A stretch of 64,000 nucleotides of DNA from the NCBI GenBank assembly GCA_934692485.1, contig CAKUTX010000004.1:82002-146001 (forward strand). Reading direction: 5' to 3'. The DNA comes from an uncultured Candidatus Melainabacteria bacterium (GTDB lineage: Bacteria > Cyanobacteriota > Vampirovibrionia > Gastranaerophilales > Gastranaerophilaceae). Below, one piece after another: positions 9,383-17,587 of this stretch. The first letter of the stretch is position 1. Every line of letters starts with the position of its first letter. Under the pieces are notes generated by a model that was not told the DNA's origin, made no database searches, and worked only from the letters and a program-made list of their open reading frames with translations. The translations under genes were made by a program, and so were the position numbers.

Positions 9383-9979
9383 TTATAATTCTCGTCTACC
9401 TTCAATAGCTTTTGCAATCGTTATTTCGTCTGCGTACTCTAAATCTGCACCAACAGGCAAGCCAAAGGCAATACGAGATATTTTCACTCCAAATGGTTTT
9501 ATAAGTTTGCTCAAATAAAGGCTTGTTGCTTCGCCTTCTACAGACGGGCTGAGTGCAAGAATAATCTCTTTGACCCTTTCATCAGTCAAACGGCTTAAAA
9601 GCTCTTTTATCCTTATGTCGTCTGCCCCAATTCCATCCATCGGAGAGATTAAACCTTGCAATACATGATATAAGCCTTTATACTCATTCGTTTTTTCAAT
9701 AGCTATCAAATCCTTTGTTTCAGCAACTACGCAAATTATAGATTTGTCACGTTGAGAAGATGAACAAATCTCACAAGGACTCGTTGCTGATAGATTAAAG
9801 CAAATTTCACATGTTTTAGTGTTTTCTTTTGCATCTATCATACTTTGAGCAAATTTTTCCACCTCAGACTTAGGCATTCTAAGCAAGTAAAATGCCATAC
9901 GCTGAGCAGATTTCGGTCCAACAGACGGAAATTTTTGAAAATGCTCAATTAAAGAAGCTATTGATTTTGGATAAATCAT
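9383..9979 (-). CDS. recR: recombination mediator RecR
   Basis: RecR acts with RecF and RecO to load RecA at single-stranded gaps. The 198-aa protein has the helix-hairpin-helix start (FQKFPSVGPKSAQRMAFYLL), a four-cysteine zinc finger (CEICFNLSATSPCEIC) and a Toprim domain starting ICVVAETKDLIAIEKT, then the Walker B-like C-terminal end. Its ATG shares one base with the stop codon of the upstream ybaB gene (TAATG), the classic ybaB-recR pairing and a sign of translational coupling. Confidence 0.96.
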   Translation of the reverse strand: MIYPKSIASLIEHFQKFPSVGPKSAQRMAFYLLRMPKSEVEKFAQSMIDAKENTKTCEICFNLSATSPCEICSSSQRDKSIICVVAETKDLIAIEKTNEYKGLYHVLQGLISPMDGIGADDIRIKELLSRLTDERVKEIILALSPSVEGEATSLYLSKLIKPFGVKISRIAFGLPVGADLEYADEITIAKAIEGRREL

Positions 9980-10314
9980 TAGAATTTAAGTCCTGGAATA
10001 TTGATACCACCGGTAACAGATTTCATTTTATCTTCCATTGTTTTAGAAGCTTTGTCACTAGCTTGTTTGATTGCTGAAGAAATAATATCTTCTAACATTT
10101 CAACAGTATCAGCATCAACTGCAGTAGGATTTTCCGGATTTACAGCTTCTGCAGACAATTTAATAGATTTGAATTTACCTTGACCGTCACAGATTACTTT
10201 TACAGCTCCATTTGCTGCTTCTCCAGTAATTTCAAGATTAGCTAATTCTTTTTGAGTATCTTGTAATCTTTTTTGCAAGCCTTGAGCTTGTTTCATCATT
10301 TGCATAATGTTCAT
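9979..10314 (-). CDS. YbaB/EbfC family nucleoid-associated protein
   Basis: A 111-aa DNA-binding protein forming a tweezer-like homodimer. It has the family pattern: an N-terminal coiled helix MMKQAQGLQKRLQDTQKELA, the central strand segment with VKVICDGQGKFKSIKLS and a C-terminal amphipathic helix. It precedes recR with a one-base stop/start overlap, the gene order seen in many bacteria, where the pair is tied to DNA repair. Confidence 0.93.
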   Translation of the reverse strand: MNIMQMMKQAQGLQKRLQDTQKELANLEITGEAANGAVKVICDGQGKFKSIKLSAEAVNPENPTAVDADTVEMLEDIISSAIKQASDKASKTMEDKMKSVTGGINIPGLKF

Positions 10315-10404
10315 AAATTTTCTCTCCTAAGTCTGTATTATAAATTGTATACTATTACTTTAAATATAATTGGTTTTTACCGTAATTTATTATATAATAA
10401 AAAT

Positions 10405-11184
10405 ATGAAAAAATACACCTATGTTGCAGAATCTTTAAAAAACGGAAGAATAATGCGTTGGACTTTTATGCCATTAAAAGTGTACATTGCACCTATGAAG
10501 TTTTATTCAAAACAAGGTCAAGGGTATAAATATCGTGACATGGTAATAAGGGCATTAAATGAGTGGCAAAGTGCGACAAAAGGTAGAGTTTCTTTTAAGG
10601 TTGTGAACTCCCTGTTAGAATCGAATGTAAATGTTGACTGGAAACGAGTTGAAAGAAAGGCATTAGGTCATTGCTATTTTAATTATGACGGTTCAAACAG
10701 GTTATATGGTGCAGAAATCGCAATAGGTTTAACAGAAGGGCTTGTTCATGCTGATTATATGGACGAGGGAGAAGTTTACCACACAATTTTACACGAAGTC
10801 GGGCATGCTATAGGTTTAGGACATAGTCATAATCCAGCTGACATTATGTATACACCTCATCAACGAGGAATAAATTCAATATCTGAAGGAGACAGGTTAA
10901 CGGTAAATTGGCTTTATACACTACCACAGGGAGCTGATACTTCTGAAGTAGCTTCCAAATACAAAATTGGAGGAAGTGATATTGATGAAATTATTGCAAA
11001 ATTTATCGATAAAAAAACTCCAACAGAATTTGAAAAAGTTAAATCATCAATAAAAATTCCTAAACGCGATTTGTTAGAAGAACAAGAAATGATTGCAAAT
11101 CTACGAAAATATCACATGTCTTTGCAAAATGTTCAAATCTCAGATGAAATGAAGAAGAAATTTTTAAACAAGCCTAACTATTAA
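10405..11184 (+). CDS. matrixin-like zinc metalloprotease
   Basis: The 259-aa protein carries a full metzincin zinc site HEVGHAIGLGHS (HExxHxxGxxH, about residue 131) followed by the Met-turn in DIMYTPHQRG, as in matrixins. Upstream is a folded region with YRDMVIRALNEWQSATKGRVSF, typical of the N-terminal part of the catalytic domain. I see no signal peptide or lipobox at the ATG at 10405, and no clear ribosome binding site. Either export uses another route or the enzyme acts inside the cell. A C-terminal helical extension of about 80 residues has no recognised domain. Confidence 0.82.
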   Translation: MKKYTYVAESLKNGRIMRWTFMPLKVYIAPMKFYSKQGQGYKYRDMVIRALNEWQSATKGRVSFKVVNSLLESNVNVDWKRVERKALGHCYFNYDGSNRLYGAEIAIGLTEGLVHADYMDEGEVYHTILHEVGHAIGLGHSHNPADIMYTPHQRGINSISEGDRLTVNWLYTLPQGADTSEVASKYKIGGSDIDEIIAKFIDKKTPTEFEKVKSSIKIPKRDLLEEQEMIANLRKYHMSLQNVQISDEMKKKFLNKPNY

Positions 11185-11933
11185 ATTTGATAATCAATTC
11201 CGTATTTTTTAAACAATGAATTGTAGTAGTCTTTATTTTCAATGACATCTTTTTTTGTCAACATCATCTCAAATCCTGAATTAAAACTAAAATTTTCATC
11301 TTTGTGCAATTTATTAGCAAGAACATTTTGAATATATCTATCAAGTATAGCATTACCTTCATTAATATTTGTTTTAATTTCGGATGTACTATATTTTAGA
11401 AATTTCTTTGCTTCTTGGATGTTTTTAGAAAATCTCTTATCATCAGAATGTCGCAAAATCTCTTTTAGCTTTGAAAGCAGTTCTTCATAATATGCAATAT
11501 CTGGTTTAAATTTTAACTTAGCGTGAAAAAATACAGAGCTACCTAAAGAAAAAAGATTAATACTATCAAATTTTGGATTTTCTAAGAGCACAATTATTTG
11601 TCCCAAATGCATTACCGAGCCAACTCCCTTAAGAGAATGTCTTGAATCTAAATTTTCTATTGTACTATTGTACAAAACAGAGTCAACCCAATTGGTATTA
11701 CTAGAACATTTCCCAAGAGAAATTCCTTTTTTATTTTGAACATTAAATAAAAGCCATGCGTCATCTACTTTGGCTCTAACAAAACAATCCTGAGTATTTT
11801 TCCCAGAATTAAGCTTTACCGAAAAATCTTCAAAAAGTCTGGAAGTCCCGAACTTTTTAAATTTTAAGGCCGCAAAATAAGGGTTATAAACTTGTGGATA
11901 ATTATTATTCTTGCTGTAATTAATTATTTTCAT
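11181..11933 (-). CDS. hypothetical protein, 250 aa
   Basis: Starts MKIINYSKNNNYPQVYNPYF and lacks a signal peptide or membrane segment. The middle holds a mixed alpha/beta pattern, the second half is helical and charged (YYEELLSKLKEILRHSDDKR). No family recognised. It converges with the metalloprotease, overlapping it by 4 nt at the stops. Confidence 0.65.
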   Translation of the reverse strand: MKIINYSKNNNYPQVYNPYFAALKFKKFGTSRLFEDFSVKLNSGKNTQDCFVRAKVDDAWLLFNVQNKKGISLGKCSSNTNWVDSVLYNSTIENLDSRHSLKGVGSVMHLGQIIVLLENPKFDSINLFSLGSSVFFHAKLKFKPDIAYYEELLSKLKEILRHSDDKRFSKNIQEAKKFLKYSTSEIKTNINEGNAILDRYIQNVLANKLHKDENFSFNSGFEMMLTKKDVIENKDYYNSLFKKYGIDYQI

Positions 11934-11965
11934 AACAATAATTGAAAACTTCTAAATGTAAAAAT

Positions 11966-11993
11966 TTGCTATTATATTTTTTAGTTGTATAAT
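11966..11993 (+). promoter_or_regulatory. likely sigma-70 promoter of the accD operon
   Basis: A -35 TTGCTA (11966-11971) and a perfect -10 TATAAT (11988-11993) are separated by 16 nt, 40 nt before the accD start. Confidence 0.6.
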
Positions 11994-12032
11994 GGTCTTG
12001 TATTAAAAGTTGATGATTAAGGGATATATAAT

Positions 12033-12905
12033 ATGACAGTTCAAGATTGGTTTGAAAAACGTAAACAGGCTCAAATTCAAAGACGAGAGCTTGAAGGTAG
12101 AGTTGAATTGGACATGGACCCTGATTTATGGGTTAAATGTGTTCATTGTGATGCTCAACTGCTTAAGGAAGATTTAGTAAAAAATGATATGGTTTGTCCG
12201 GTTTGTGACTATCATTTCAGAATAAATGCAAAAAAACGTATTAAACAATTGTTTGACGAAAATTCTTTTGAAGAATTGTTTACAGAAATAAAACCAACTG
12301 ACCCTCTTGAATTTTCAGATACAGAAAGTTACAAAAATCGATTGGAAAAGGCTCATAAAAAAACAAACCTTAATGATGCCGTTATAACTGGAATTGCTAC
12401 AATTAATGGAAACAAAGTAGCAACTGCCGTAATGGACTTTGATTTTATGGGTGGTTCTATGGGCAGTGTTGTAGGAGAGAAAGTTACTCGAATTATTGAA
12501 AAAGCAATTGAGCTTAGATTGCCTGTTCTTGCTATTACATCATCTGGTGGAGCTAGAATGCAAGAGAGTGCTTTAAGCTTAATGCAAATGGCAAAAACTT
12601 CTTGTGCTGTTTCAAAATTGGGCGATGAAGGTCTTTTGTATATTAATTTATTAACTGAGCCTACTTTTGGCGGAGTTACAGCAAGTTTTGGGATGCTCGG
12701 CGATATTATTGTTGCAGAACAAGGAGCAAGAATTGGTTTCGCTGGTCGTCGTGTTATTGAACAGACAATTAGACAAAAATTGCCGTCAGATTTTCAGACT
12801 GCGGAATATTTGTTAAAATATGGTCAAGTTGATATTGTATCCTCAAGAAAAAATTTGAAAGATACTTTGGGTAATATTTTGGAAATGCATAAGGGGGTAA
12901 AATAA
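12033..12905 (+). CDS. accD: acetyl-CoA carboxylase carboxyltransferase subunit beta
   Basis: The beta subunit of the carboxyltransferase that moves the carboxyl group from biotin to acetyl-CoA, the first step of fatty acid synthesis. The four-cysteine zinc finger is at residues 36-58 (CVHCDAQ...CPVCDY), then the crotonase-like core with MGGSMGSVVGEK and SSGGARMQESALSLMQM. Length is 290 aa, as usual. The stop overlaps the accA start by one base (TAATG), so the two subunits are made together. A consensus-like promoter precedes it. Confidence 0.97.
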   Translation: MTVQDWFEKRKQAQIQRRELEGRVELDMDPDLWVKCVHCDAQLLKEDLVKNDMVCPVCDYHFRINAKKRIKQLFDENSFEELFTEIKPTDPLEFSDTESYKNRLEKAHKKTNLNDAVITGIATINGNKVATAVMDFDFMGGSMGSVVGEKVTRIIEKAIELRLPVLAITSSGGARMQESALSLMQMAKTSCAVSKLGDEGLLYINLLTEPTFGGVTASFGMLGDIIVAEQGARIGFAGRRVIEQTIRQKLPSDFQTAEYLLKYGQVDIVSSRKNLKDTLGNILEMHKGVK

Positions 12906-13861
12906 TGAGTGCTGTTTTAGATTTTGAAAAACCCATTATGGAAATTCAAGAAAAAATAGAAGAATTAAAGAAAATAAGTTTGGAGTCAGGCATGGATCTT
13001 AATAAAGAAATTGAAACTTTTGAGCAACAGGCACAAGATTATAGAAAAGAATTATACTCTAATTTAAAACCTTCGCAAAAGCTTCAAATAGCAAGACATC
13101 CGGAACGTCCAAACTTTTTGGATTATGTAAACCATATTTGCGAGGACTTTGTAGAACTCCATGGTGATAGAGAAGGTATGGATGATAGAGCAATCATCGG
13201 AGGTTTGGCTAAAATTGATGGTCGTCCTGTTATGATTATCGGCACTATGAAAGGAAAATCTACAAAAGAAAATTTGGAATATAATTTCGGAATGCCTCAA
13301 CCTCAAGGTTATAGGAAAGCTTTACGTTTGTTTAAGCACGCAAGCAAATTTAACATTCCAATTGTAACTTTAATAGATACTCCGGGTGCTTATCCGGGAA
13401 TTAGTGCAGAAGAAACAAACCAAGGTGGCGCAATTGCCGTAAATCTTTGCGAAATGGCAAAATTAAATGTTCCAATTATTGCGATTATTACCGGAGAAGG
13501 CTGTTCCGGTGGCGCTTTGGGATTGGCAGTTGCAGATAAAGTATTTTTGCTGGAACACGCTTACTACACCGTTATTTCTCCTGAAGGCTGTGCTTCTATC
13601 CTATGGAGAGATGCAACTAAAGCCGCTGAAGCTGCTGATGCTCTTAAAATTACAGCAAAAGATTTAATGAAATTTGATATTATTGACGGAGAAATTAAAG
13701 AACCTGTTGGTGGCGCTCATACTAATTATGATGAAGTTTCTGAAAATATGAAGAAAACTATTATTGATAGTATTGAAGAACTTGAAAAACTTTCTGTAAA
13801 TGACTTGAAAGAAAAACGTTACCAAAAATTTAGAAAAATGGGAGCTTTTTTAGAGGGCTAA
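12905..13861 (+). CDS. accA: acetyl-CoA carboxylase carboxyltransferase subunit alpha
   Basis: The 318-aa alpha partner of AccD. It shows the helical N-terminal part with RPNFLDYVNHICEDFVELHGDR and the catalytic core with IGTMKGKSTKENLEYNFGMP, FNIPIVTLIDTPGAYPG and ITGEGCSGGALGLAVADKV. Start and stop codons overlap accD by one base. Only 2 nt separate it from prmA, so transcription continues through prmA and kdsB. Confidence 0.97.
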   Translation: MSAVLDFEKPIMEIQEKIEELKKISLESGMDLNKEIETFEQQAQDYRKELYSNLKPSQKLQIARHPERPNFLDYVNHICEDFVELHGDREGMDDRAIIGGLAKIDGRPVMIIGTMKGKSTKENLEYNFGMPQPQGYRKALRLFKHASKFNIPIVTLIDTPGAYPGISAEETNQGGAIAVNLCEMAKLNVPIIAIITGEGCSGGALGLAVADKVFLLEHAYYTVISPEGCASILWRDATKAAEAADALKITAKDLMKFDIIDGEIKEPVGGAHTNYDEVSENMKKTIIDSIEELEKLSVNDLKEKRYQKFRKMGAFLEG

Positions 13862-13863
13862 AT

Positions 13864-14784
13864 ATGTCTGAAAAACGAGCTGACTATTATGAATTACAGA
13901 TAAAAATAAATCCTGATTTAGAAGATGTTATCTCTGATTTTTGCTTTGAATGTCTTCCGTGCGAGGGTGTTGTTCTTGCAGAAGAAAAGTACAAAGATTT
14001 AGAAATGATTTCCACCACAGAAGGAACTCTAAAAATCTTTTTGACCACAAAACCTGAAAACTTATCAGAAATCCTTAAAAATGAACGTGAATTGTTAAAA
14101 TCTCGAGGATTTTCCGATGAAGAACTTGGAAGCTGGGAATATGTTATTTCCAACAAACCAAATGAAGATTGGTCAAAAAAATGGAAAGAAAAGTGGGACA
14201 TAACTCGAGTCACAGATAAAATTGTAATTGTTCCTGATTGGTTGAGCTATGAGGCTAAAGAAAACGAAGTTGTTATAAGATTAGAGCCAGGATGTACTTT
14301 TGGAACAGGAACTCATCAGACAACCCAGCTTTGCATGAAAGCTATAGAAAAATATATAAAAAAAGGCGACAAAGTCGCTGATATTGGTATGGGGTCTGGC
14401 ATTTTGTCAATTTGCGCAAAAAAATTCGGAGCATCTTCTGTTTATGGTTGCGATATTGATGAAGACGTTATAGATGTTGCGAAAGAAAATGCAAAAAAGA
14501 ATTTGCCTAACAACGGCGAAGGATGCTATTTTGAACTTAACACTGCTGATAAAATAAATGAAAAATTTGATTTTGTTTGTGCCAATATTTTACATAATGT
14601 TTTAGCAGAAATTATGGGTGATTTGAAAAATATAATGAAAACTGGTGCTTTGATGTCACTTTCTGGCATTTTGGATGAGAAAAAACCTGTGGTTTTAGAG
14701 GCAATAAAAAGAGAAAATTTAGAAATTATAGAAGAAATTCATCAGGATCAATGGACTTCTTTTGTTGTGAGAAAGGTAGTATAA
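13864..14784 (+). CDS. prmA: ribosomal protein L11 methyltransferase
   Basis: PrmA trimethylates ribosomal protein L11 with S-adenosylmethionine. The 306-aa protein has the N-terminal substrate domain, the conserved RLEPGCTFGTGTHQTTQLCM, the SAM-binding loop VADIGMGSGILSICA and the NPPY-like motif IV as FVCANILHNVL. It sits between accA and kdsB with gaps of 2 and 0 nt, so it belongs to the same operon. Nothing unusual in the sequence. Confidence 0.93.
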   Translation: MSEKRADYYELQIKINPDLEDVISDFCFECLPCEGVVLAEEKYKDLEMISTTEGTLKIFLTTKPENLSEILKNERELLKSRGFSDEELGSWEYVISNKPNEDWSKKWKEKWDITRVTDKIVIVPDWLSYEAKENEVVIRLEPGCTFGTGTHQTTQLCMKAIEKYIKKGDKVADIGMGSGILSICAKKFGASSVYGCDIDEDVIDVAKENAKKNLPNNGEGCYFELNTADKINEKFDFVCANILHNVLAEIMGDLKNIMKTGALMSLSGILDEKKPVVLEAIKRENLEIIEEIHQDQWTSFVVRKVV

Positions 14785-15546
14785 ATGCAAAATAATACAA
14801 ATATCGGAGCAAATAACGCTAAAACAGCAATAATTATTCCTGCTCGTTACGGTTCAAGCAGATTGGAAGGAAAACCATTAATAGAAGTTGAAGGTAAACC
14901 TATTATTCAATGGGTTTATGAAAAAGCTCAGCAGGCGAAATTAGCCGATTTAATTATTGTTGCTACTGATGATGAAAGAATTTTTAATGCCGTAAAAGCT
15001 TTTGGTGGAAATGTTGAAATGACATCAACTGAACATAAGTGCGGCTCTGATAGAATTAAAGAGGTTGTTATGCGCCATCCGGAAATTGCTTACATAGTAA
15101 ATCTCCAAGGGGATGAACCGCTAATTAAGCCTGAAAGTATCGACGAAGTTGCAAAGAATGTTAAATTTGACGAAACAGCCGATATTTCAACACTGATAAG
15201 AAAAATTACAGCAGAAGAAGCTGAAAATCCTAATTTGGTTAAATGTATTATTGATAAATGCGGTTTTGCAATGTATTTTTCTCGAGCTAAAATTCCATAT
15301 GAAAGAAACGAAGGAAAAGCAGATTTTTACGGGCATTTAGGCATTTATGGTTATAAGAGAGATGCTCTGATTAAGATGACAGAACTTCCGCAATCAACTT
15401 ACGAACAAGCCGAAAGTTTAGAACAACTTAGAGCATTACAAAATGGAATGAAGATAAAAACATCAGTTGTAGATTTTGTACCAGTTGGAATTGATACTGC
15501 AGCTGACTTGGAACGTTTTAAAGAAATCGTTACTAAATATGCTTAA
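14785..15546 (+). CDS. kdsB: 3-deoxy-manno-octulosonate cytidylyltransferase
   Basis: KdsB activates KDO as CMP-KDO for the inner core of lipopolysaccharide. The 253-aa enzyme has IIPARYGSSRLEGKPL, the nucleotide site IIVATDDERIF and NLQGDEPLI, then GIYGYKRDAL. There is a short extra N-terminal stretch of about 13 residues. The start codon follows the prmA stop directly. Its presence supports a lipopolysaccharide-bearing outer membrane. The stop lies within the tail of the small regulator on the other strand (14-nt overlap). Confidence 0.95.
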   Translation: MQNNTNIGANNAKTAIIIPARYGSSRLEGKPLIEVEGKPIIQWVYEKAQQAKLADLIIVATDDERIFNAVKAFGGNVEMTSTEHKCGSDRIKEVVMRHPEIAYIVNLQGDEPLIKPESIDEVAKNVKFDETADISTLIRKITAEEAENPNLVKCIIDKCGFAMYFSRAKIPYERNEGKADFYGHLGIYGYKRDALIKMTELPQSTYEQAESLEQLRALQNGMKIKTSVVDFVPVGIDTAADLERFKEIVTKYA

Positions 15547-15757
15547 ACATATTGCTTGGACTTATTTTAAAAACTTCTGCAATTTTAAATAACATGTTTA
15601 GGCTAATTCGTTCTTTATTATTCTCAACTCTACTAATAAATTCTCTTGAGCAATTTAAAAGTTCTGCAAGTTTTTCTTGCGACAATTTTTTGCTTTGTCT
15701 AAGGGAACGAATATTCCCAGCTATTATGTTGTGATATTTTGCTTCTGAATTTTTCAT
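15533..15757 (-). CDS. XRE-family helix-turn-helix regulator, 74 aa
   Basis: A small single-domain HTH_3 protein: IIAGNIRSLRQSKKLSQEK, LAELLNCSREFISRVENNKE and RISLNMLFKIAEVFKISP give the five helices of a Cro/C1 fold, with the recognition helix around SREFISRVE. I start at the inner ATG (15757) because the family begins there; a longer frame to 15811 adds a hydrophobic stretch unlike the family. No good ribosome binding site is seen for either. It converges with kdsB and overlaps its last 14 nt. The target is unknown. Confidence 0.75.
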   Translation of the reverse strand: MKNSEAKYHNIIAGNIRSLRQSKKLSQEKLAELLNCSREFISRVENNKERISLNMLFKIAEVFKISPSNMFKHI

Positions 15758-15932
15758 ACTAATTATATTAAAGCTATATTTTAGCAAGAACTCTATGAAG
15801 GAATACATCACACAATCGGCTAAAAAAATTTTGTTATTATTTTTAATAATTTAAAAAAGGACTTGCAATTTTTGGAAAAATAAATTAATATATATATACA
15901 AATATTAAAAAAAATTTAAAAAAATAAATATT

Positions 15933-15960
15933 TTGTAATATTTTATATTTGTGTTATATT
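15933..15960 (+). promoter_or_regulatory. probable promoter of the RpaB-like gene in an A/T tract
   Basis: TTGTAA (15933-15938) and TATATT (15955-15960) are 16 nt apart, 39 nt before the coding start. The 90 bases upstream are almost pure A and T, with repeated A-runs as in UP elements or curved DNA. Confidence 0.5.
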
Positions 15961-15998
15961 AAAGGTGTTAGATTATACAACGAAGGAAAAAGATTATT

Positions 15999-16748
15999 AT
16001 GACTGAAAATGCTGAAATACCTAATGAAACAGAAGACCGTCAAAGAATACTTTTAGCTGATGATGAAGCAAGTATCAGACGTATTTTGGAAACTCGATTA
16101 AAAATGGTTGGTTATGACGTGTATACTGCACAAGACGGAGAAGAAGCAGTAAACGCATTTAATAAATATAATCCTGATTTGGTAGTTTTAGATGTAATGA
16201 TGCCAAAAATGGATGGTTATGGTGTAACTAGAGAAATTAGAAGAACATCAGATGTTCCAATAATTATTCTTACAGCTTTGGGTGATGTTTCAGAAAGAAT
16301 TACCGGATTAGAATTAGGTGCAGATGATTATGTTATTAAACCATTTAGCCCTAAAGAATTGGAAGCACGTGTAAAAGCTGTATTAAGACGTACAAATAAC
16401 AGAGAAGCGATTACTCCAACTGGAAAAGTCACTAAAAATGTTATTACAACAGGAAATATTAAAATTGATACAGCAAGACGTCAAGTATTCCGTAAAAATG
16501 AACGTATCAGACTTACAGGAATGGAATTCAGCTTGCTTGAGCTATTAGTAAATAATTCTGGCCAAGCATTTTCAAGAAACGAAATATTGCAACACGTATG
16601 GGCATATCCACCAGATCATAGAATTGATACACGTGTTGTTGATGTTCATATTTCAAGATTACGTTCTAAACTGGAATCAGACCCAGCTAATCCTGAATTA
16701 ATATTAACAGCTCGCGGCATCGGTTATATGTTCCAAAGAATTAGTTAA
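15999..16748 (+). CDS. rpaB: OmpR-type response regulator, RpaB-like
   Basis: A 249-aa DNA-binding response regulator. The receiver domain starts RILLADDEASIRRILETRL, has the phospho-acceptor aspartate in DLVVLDVMMPKMDGYGV and the lysine in DDYVIKPFSPKELEAR. The winged-helix output domain has RIRLTGMEFSLLELLV and RVVDVHISRLRSKLE. From my memory of the family this matches cyanobacterial RpaB nearly block for block, including ITGLELGADDY. In Cyanobacteria RpaB controls high-light and circadian output; here, without photosynthesis, the role must differ. No histidine kinase lies next to it. GAAGGA precedes the ATG. Confidence 0.9.
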   Translation: MTENAEIPNETEDRQRILLADDEASIRRILETRLKMVGYDVYTAQDGEEAVNAFNKYNPDLVVLDVMMPKMDGYGVTREIRRTSDVPIIILTALGDVSERITGLELGADDYVIKPFSPKELEARVKAVLRRTNNREAITPTGKVTKNVITTGNIKIDTARRQVFRKNERIRLTGMEFSLLELLVNNSGQAFSRNEILQHVWAYPPDHRIDTRVVDVHISRLRSKLESDPANPELILTARGIGYMFQRIS

Positions 16749-16766
16749 TAATACTAGATTATAAAG

Positions 16767-16800
16767 AAAAAAGTTCCGTTTTATAGGCGGAACTTTTTTT
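16767..16800 (+). terminator. terminator after the RpaB-like gene
   Basis: AAAAGTTCCG and CGGAACTTTT form a 10-bp stem around a 9-nt loop and lead into a run of T. Confidence 0.85.
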
Positions 16801-16855
16801 ATAAAAACTCTTGATTTAATGGTTGTTTGTGTTATCATAGAGAAGTAACGAATAT

Positions 16856-16932
16856 GGCGGGTGTCGTCAAGTGGTTAAGACCTCGGATTGTGGTTCCGAT
16901 ATGCATGGGTTCGAATCCCATCTCCCGCCCCA
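16856..16932 (+). tRNA. tRNA-His (GTG), CCA encoded
   Basis: A cloverleaf with the extra G-1 typical of tRNA-His, D arm TCAAGTGGTTAAGA, anticodon GTG in ATTGTGG, T loop GGTTCGAATCC and an encoded CCA after C73. One T-T mismatch sits in the acceptor stem. Unlike tRNA-Phe and tRNA-Asn in this window, CCA is in the DNA. Confidence 0.95.
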
Positions 16933-16943
16933 TTTTTAAAAAT

Positions 16944-16964
16944 AGCACCTTTGGGTGCTTTTTT
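16944..16964 (+). terminator. terminator after tRNA-His
   Basis: AGCACC TTT GGGTGCT hairpin followed by T5. Confidence 0.85.
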
Positions 16965-17040
16965 ATTAGGAATGATAAGTGTTTTCAGGGTTCGAGCGAA
17001 ATTTTAAAAACATACTATCCCATAATTGGATTAGAACTCT

Positions 17041-17271
17041 TTAAAGTTGTTGTTTATATTCAAGATAATTATTGATTAATTCTAGCAATTCTTTATAATT
17101 TTTTACTTCTTCTTTTGAAGCATTGTTTTTTACTAAACTATCAATATGACCTTCTACTAAAAATTTTAATAAGTTTATAAGAGCTAAAGTTTGTTCTTCT
17201 TAGGTTGATGTTCCATCCTCTACTTTAATATCAACAGTAATTTCATCAATTTCACATCTTTTTATTAACAT
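17041..17271 (-). pseudogene. small gene interrupted by an in-frame TAA
   Basis: On the minus strand an ATG at 17271 opens 23 codons (MLIKRCEIDEITVDIKVEDG), then TAA at 17202-17200, then 52 more codons in the same frame (EEQTLALINLLKFLVEGHID...) to a TAA at 17041. The second part is a regular helical sequence with clean coding character, so the two halves probably formed one 76-residue protein. A one-base change of GAA or CAA would give the stop. No family recognised. No clear ribosome binding site is seen, consistent with decay. Confidence 0.6.
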
Positions 17272-17374
17272 ATTTATTGTATAATTACTTCTAGTAAGAA
17301 ATCAGTTTGAACTTTGAATAATTTAGCACAGGGTAAAAGATACCTTTTCTATGGAAACTGACCGACACATTATA

Positions 17375-17385
17375 GTTAGACTTTC
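17375..17385 (+). repeat. direct repeat shared by the toxin leader and the antisense region
   Basis: The 11-mer GTTAGACTTTC occurs here, in the leader of the small membrane peptide gene, and again at 17504-17514 just after its stop. An antisense RNA made across the second copy would also be complementary to the first, 33 nt before the start codon. Confidence 0.7.
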
Positions 17386-17417
17386 GGGTTAGTTCCCCGA
17401 CTAGAAAGGGGGTCGAT

Positions 17418-17498
17418 ATGGATAATTTCAATCTAGCATTATTTTTAATCTTTTTGATTTTATACGTATTAAAAAACGGCTCTCATCATAAAAGATAA
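17418..17498 (+). CDS. 26-aa single-pass membrane peptide, candidate type I toxin
   Basis: The peptide starts MDNFNLALFLIFLILYVL and ends with a charged tail KNGSHHKR. It has one hydrophobic helix of about 14 residues, the plan of Fst/Ldr/BsrG-like type I toxins, whose products damage the membrane. A very strong AAAGGGGG lies 5 nt before the ATG, and CCCC at 17395-17398 could pair with it, hiding the site. A consensus promoter on the other strand, an antisense terminator and an 11-nt direct repeat flank it. CACAGGGT (17327-17334) and ACCCTGTG (17546-17553) could also pair across the mRNA. Function is inferred from architecture only. Confidence 0.6.
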   Translation: MDNFNLALFLIFLILYVLKNGSHHKR

Positions 17499-17553
17499 GA
17501 ACCGTTAGACTTTCTACAAGGCATCTGGTAGCTTGAGAAACTACCACCCTGTG
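17471..17553 (-). ncRNA. candidate antisense RNA (antitoxin) of about 80 nt
   Basis: Starting near 17552, after a consensus promoter on the minus strand, transcription would run into the 3' part of the small peptide gene and end at a rho-independent terminator. The terminator stem is AACGGTTCT (17506-17498) with AGAGCCGTT (17483-17475, one G-U pair), followed by six T. The RNA contains a GGTAG/CTACC hairpin and the complement of GTTAGACTTTC, so it can pair with both the 3' end and the 5' leader of the toxin message. Prediction only. Confidence 0.55.
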
Positions 17554-17558
17554 TTTTT

Positions 17559-17587
17559 ATTATAAATTATCTATTTTCATTTTTCAA
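17559..17587 (-). promoter_or_regulatory. consensus sigma-70 promoter for the antisense RNA
   Basis: On the minus strand TTGAAA (17587-17582) and a perfect TATAAT (17564-17559) are spaced by exactly 17 nt, pointing back into the peptide gene. Confidence 0.7.
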
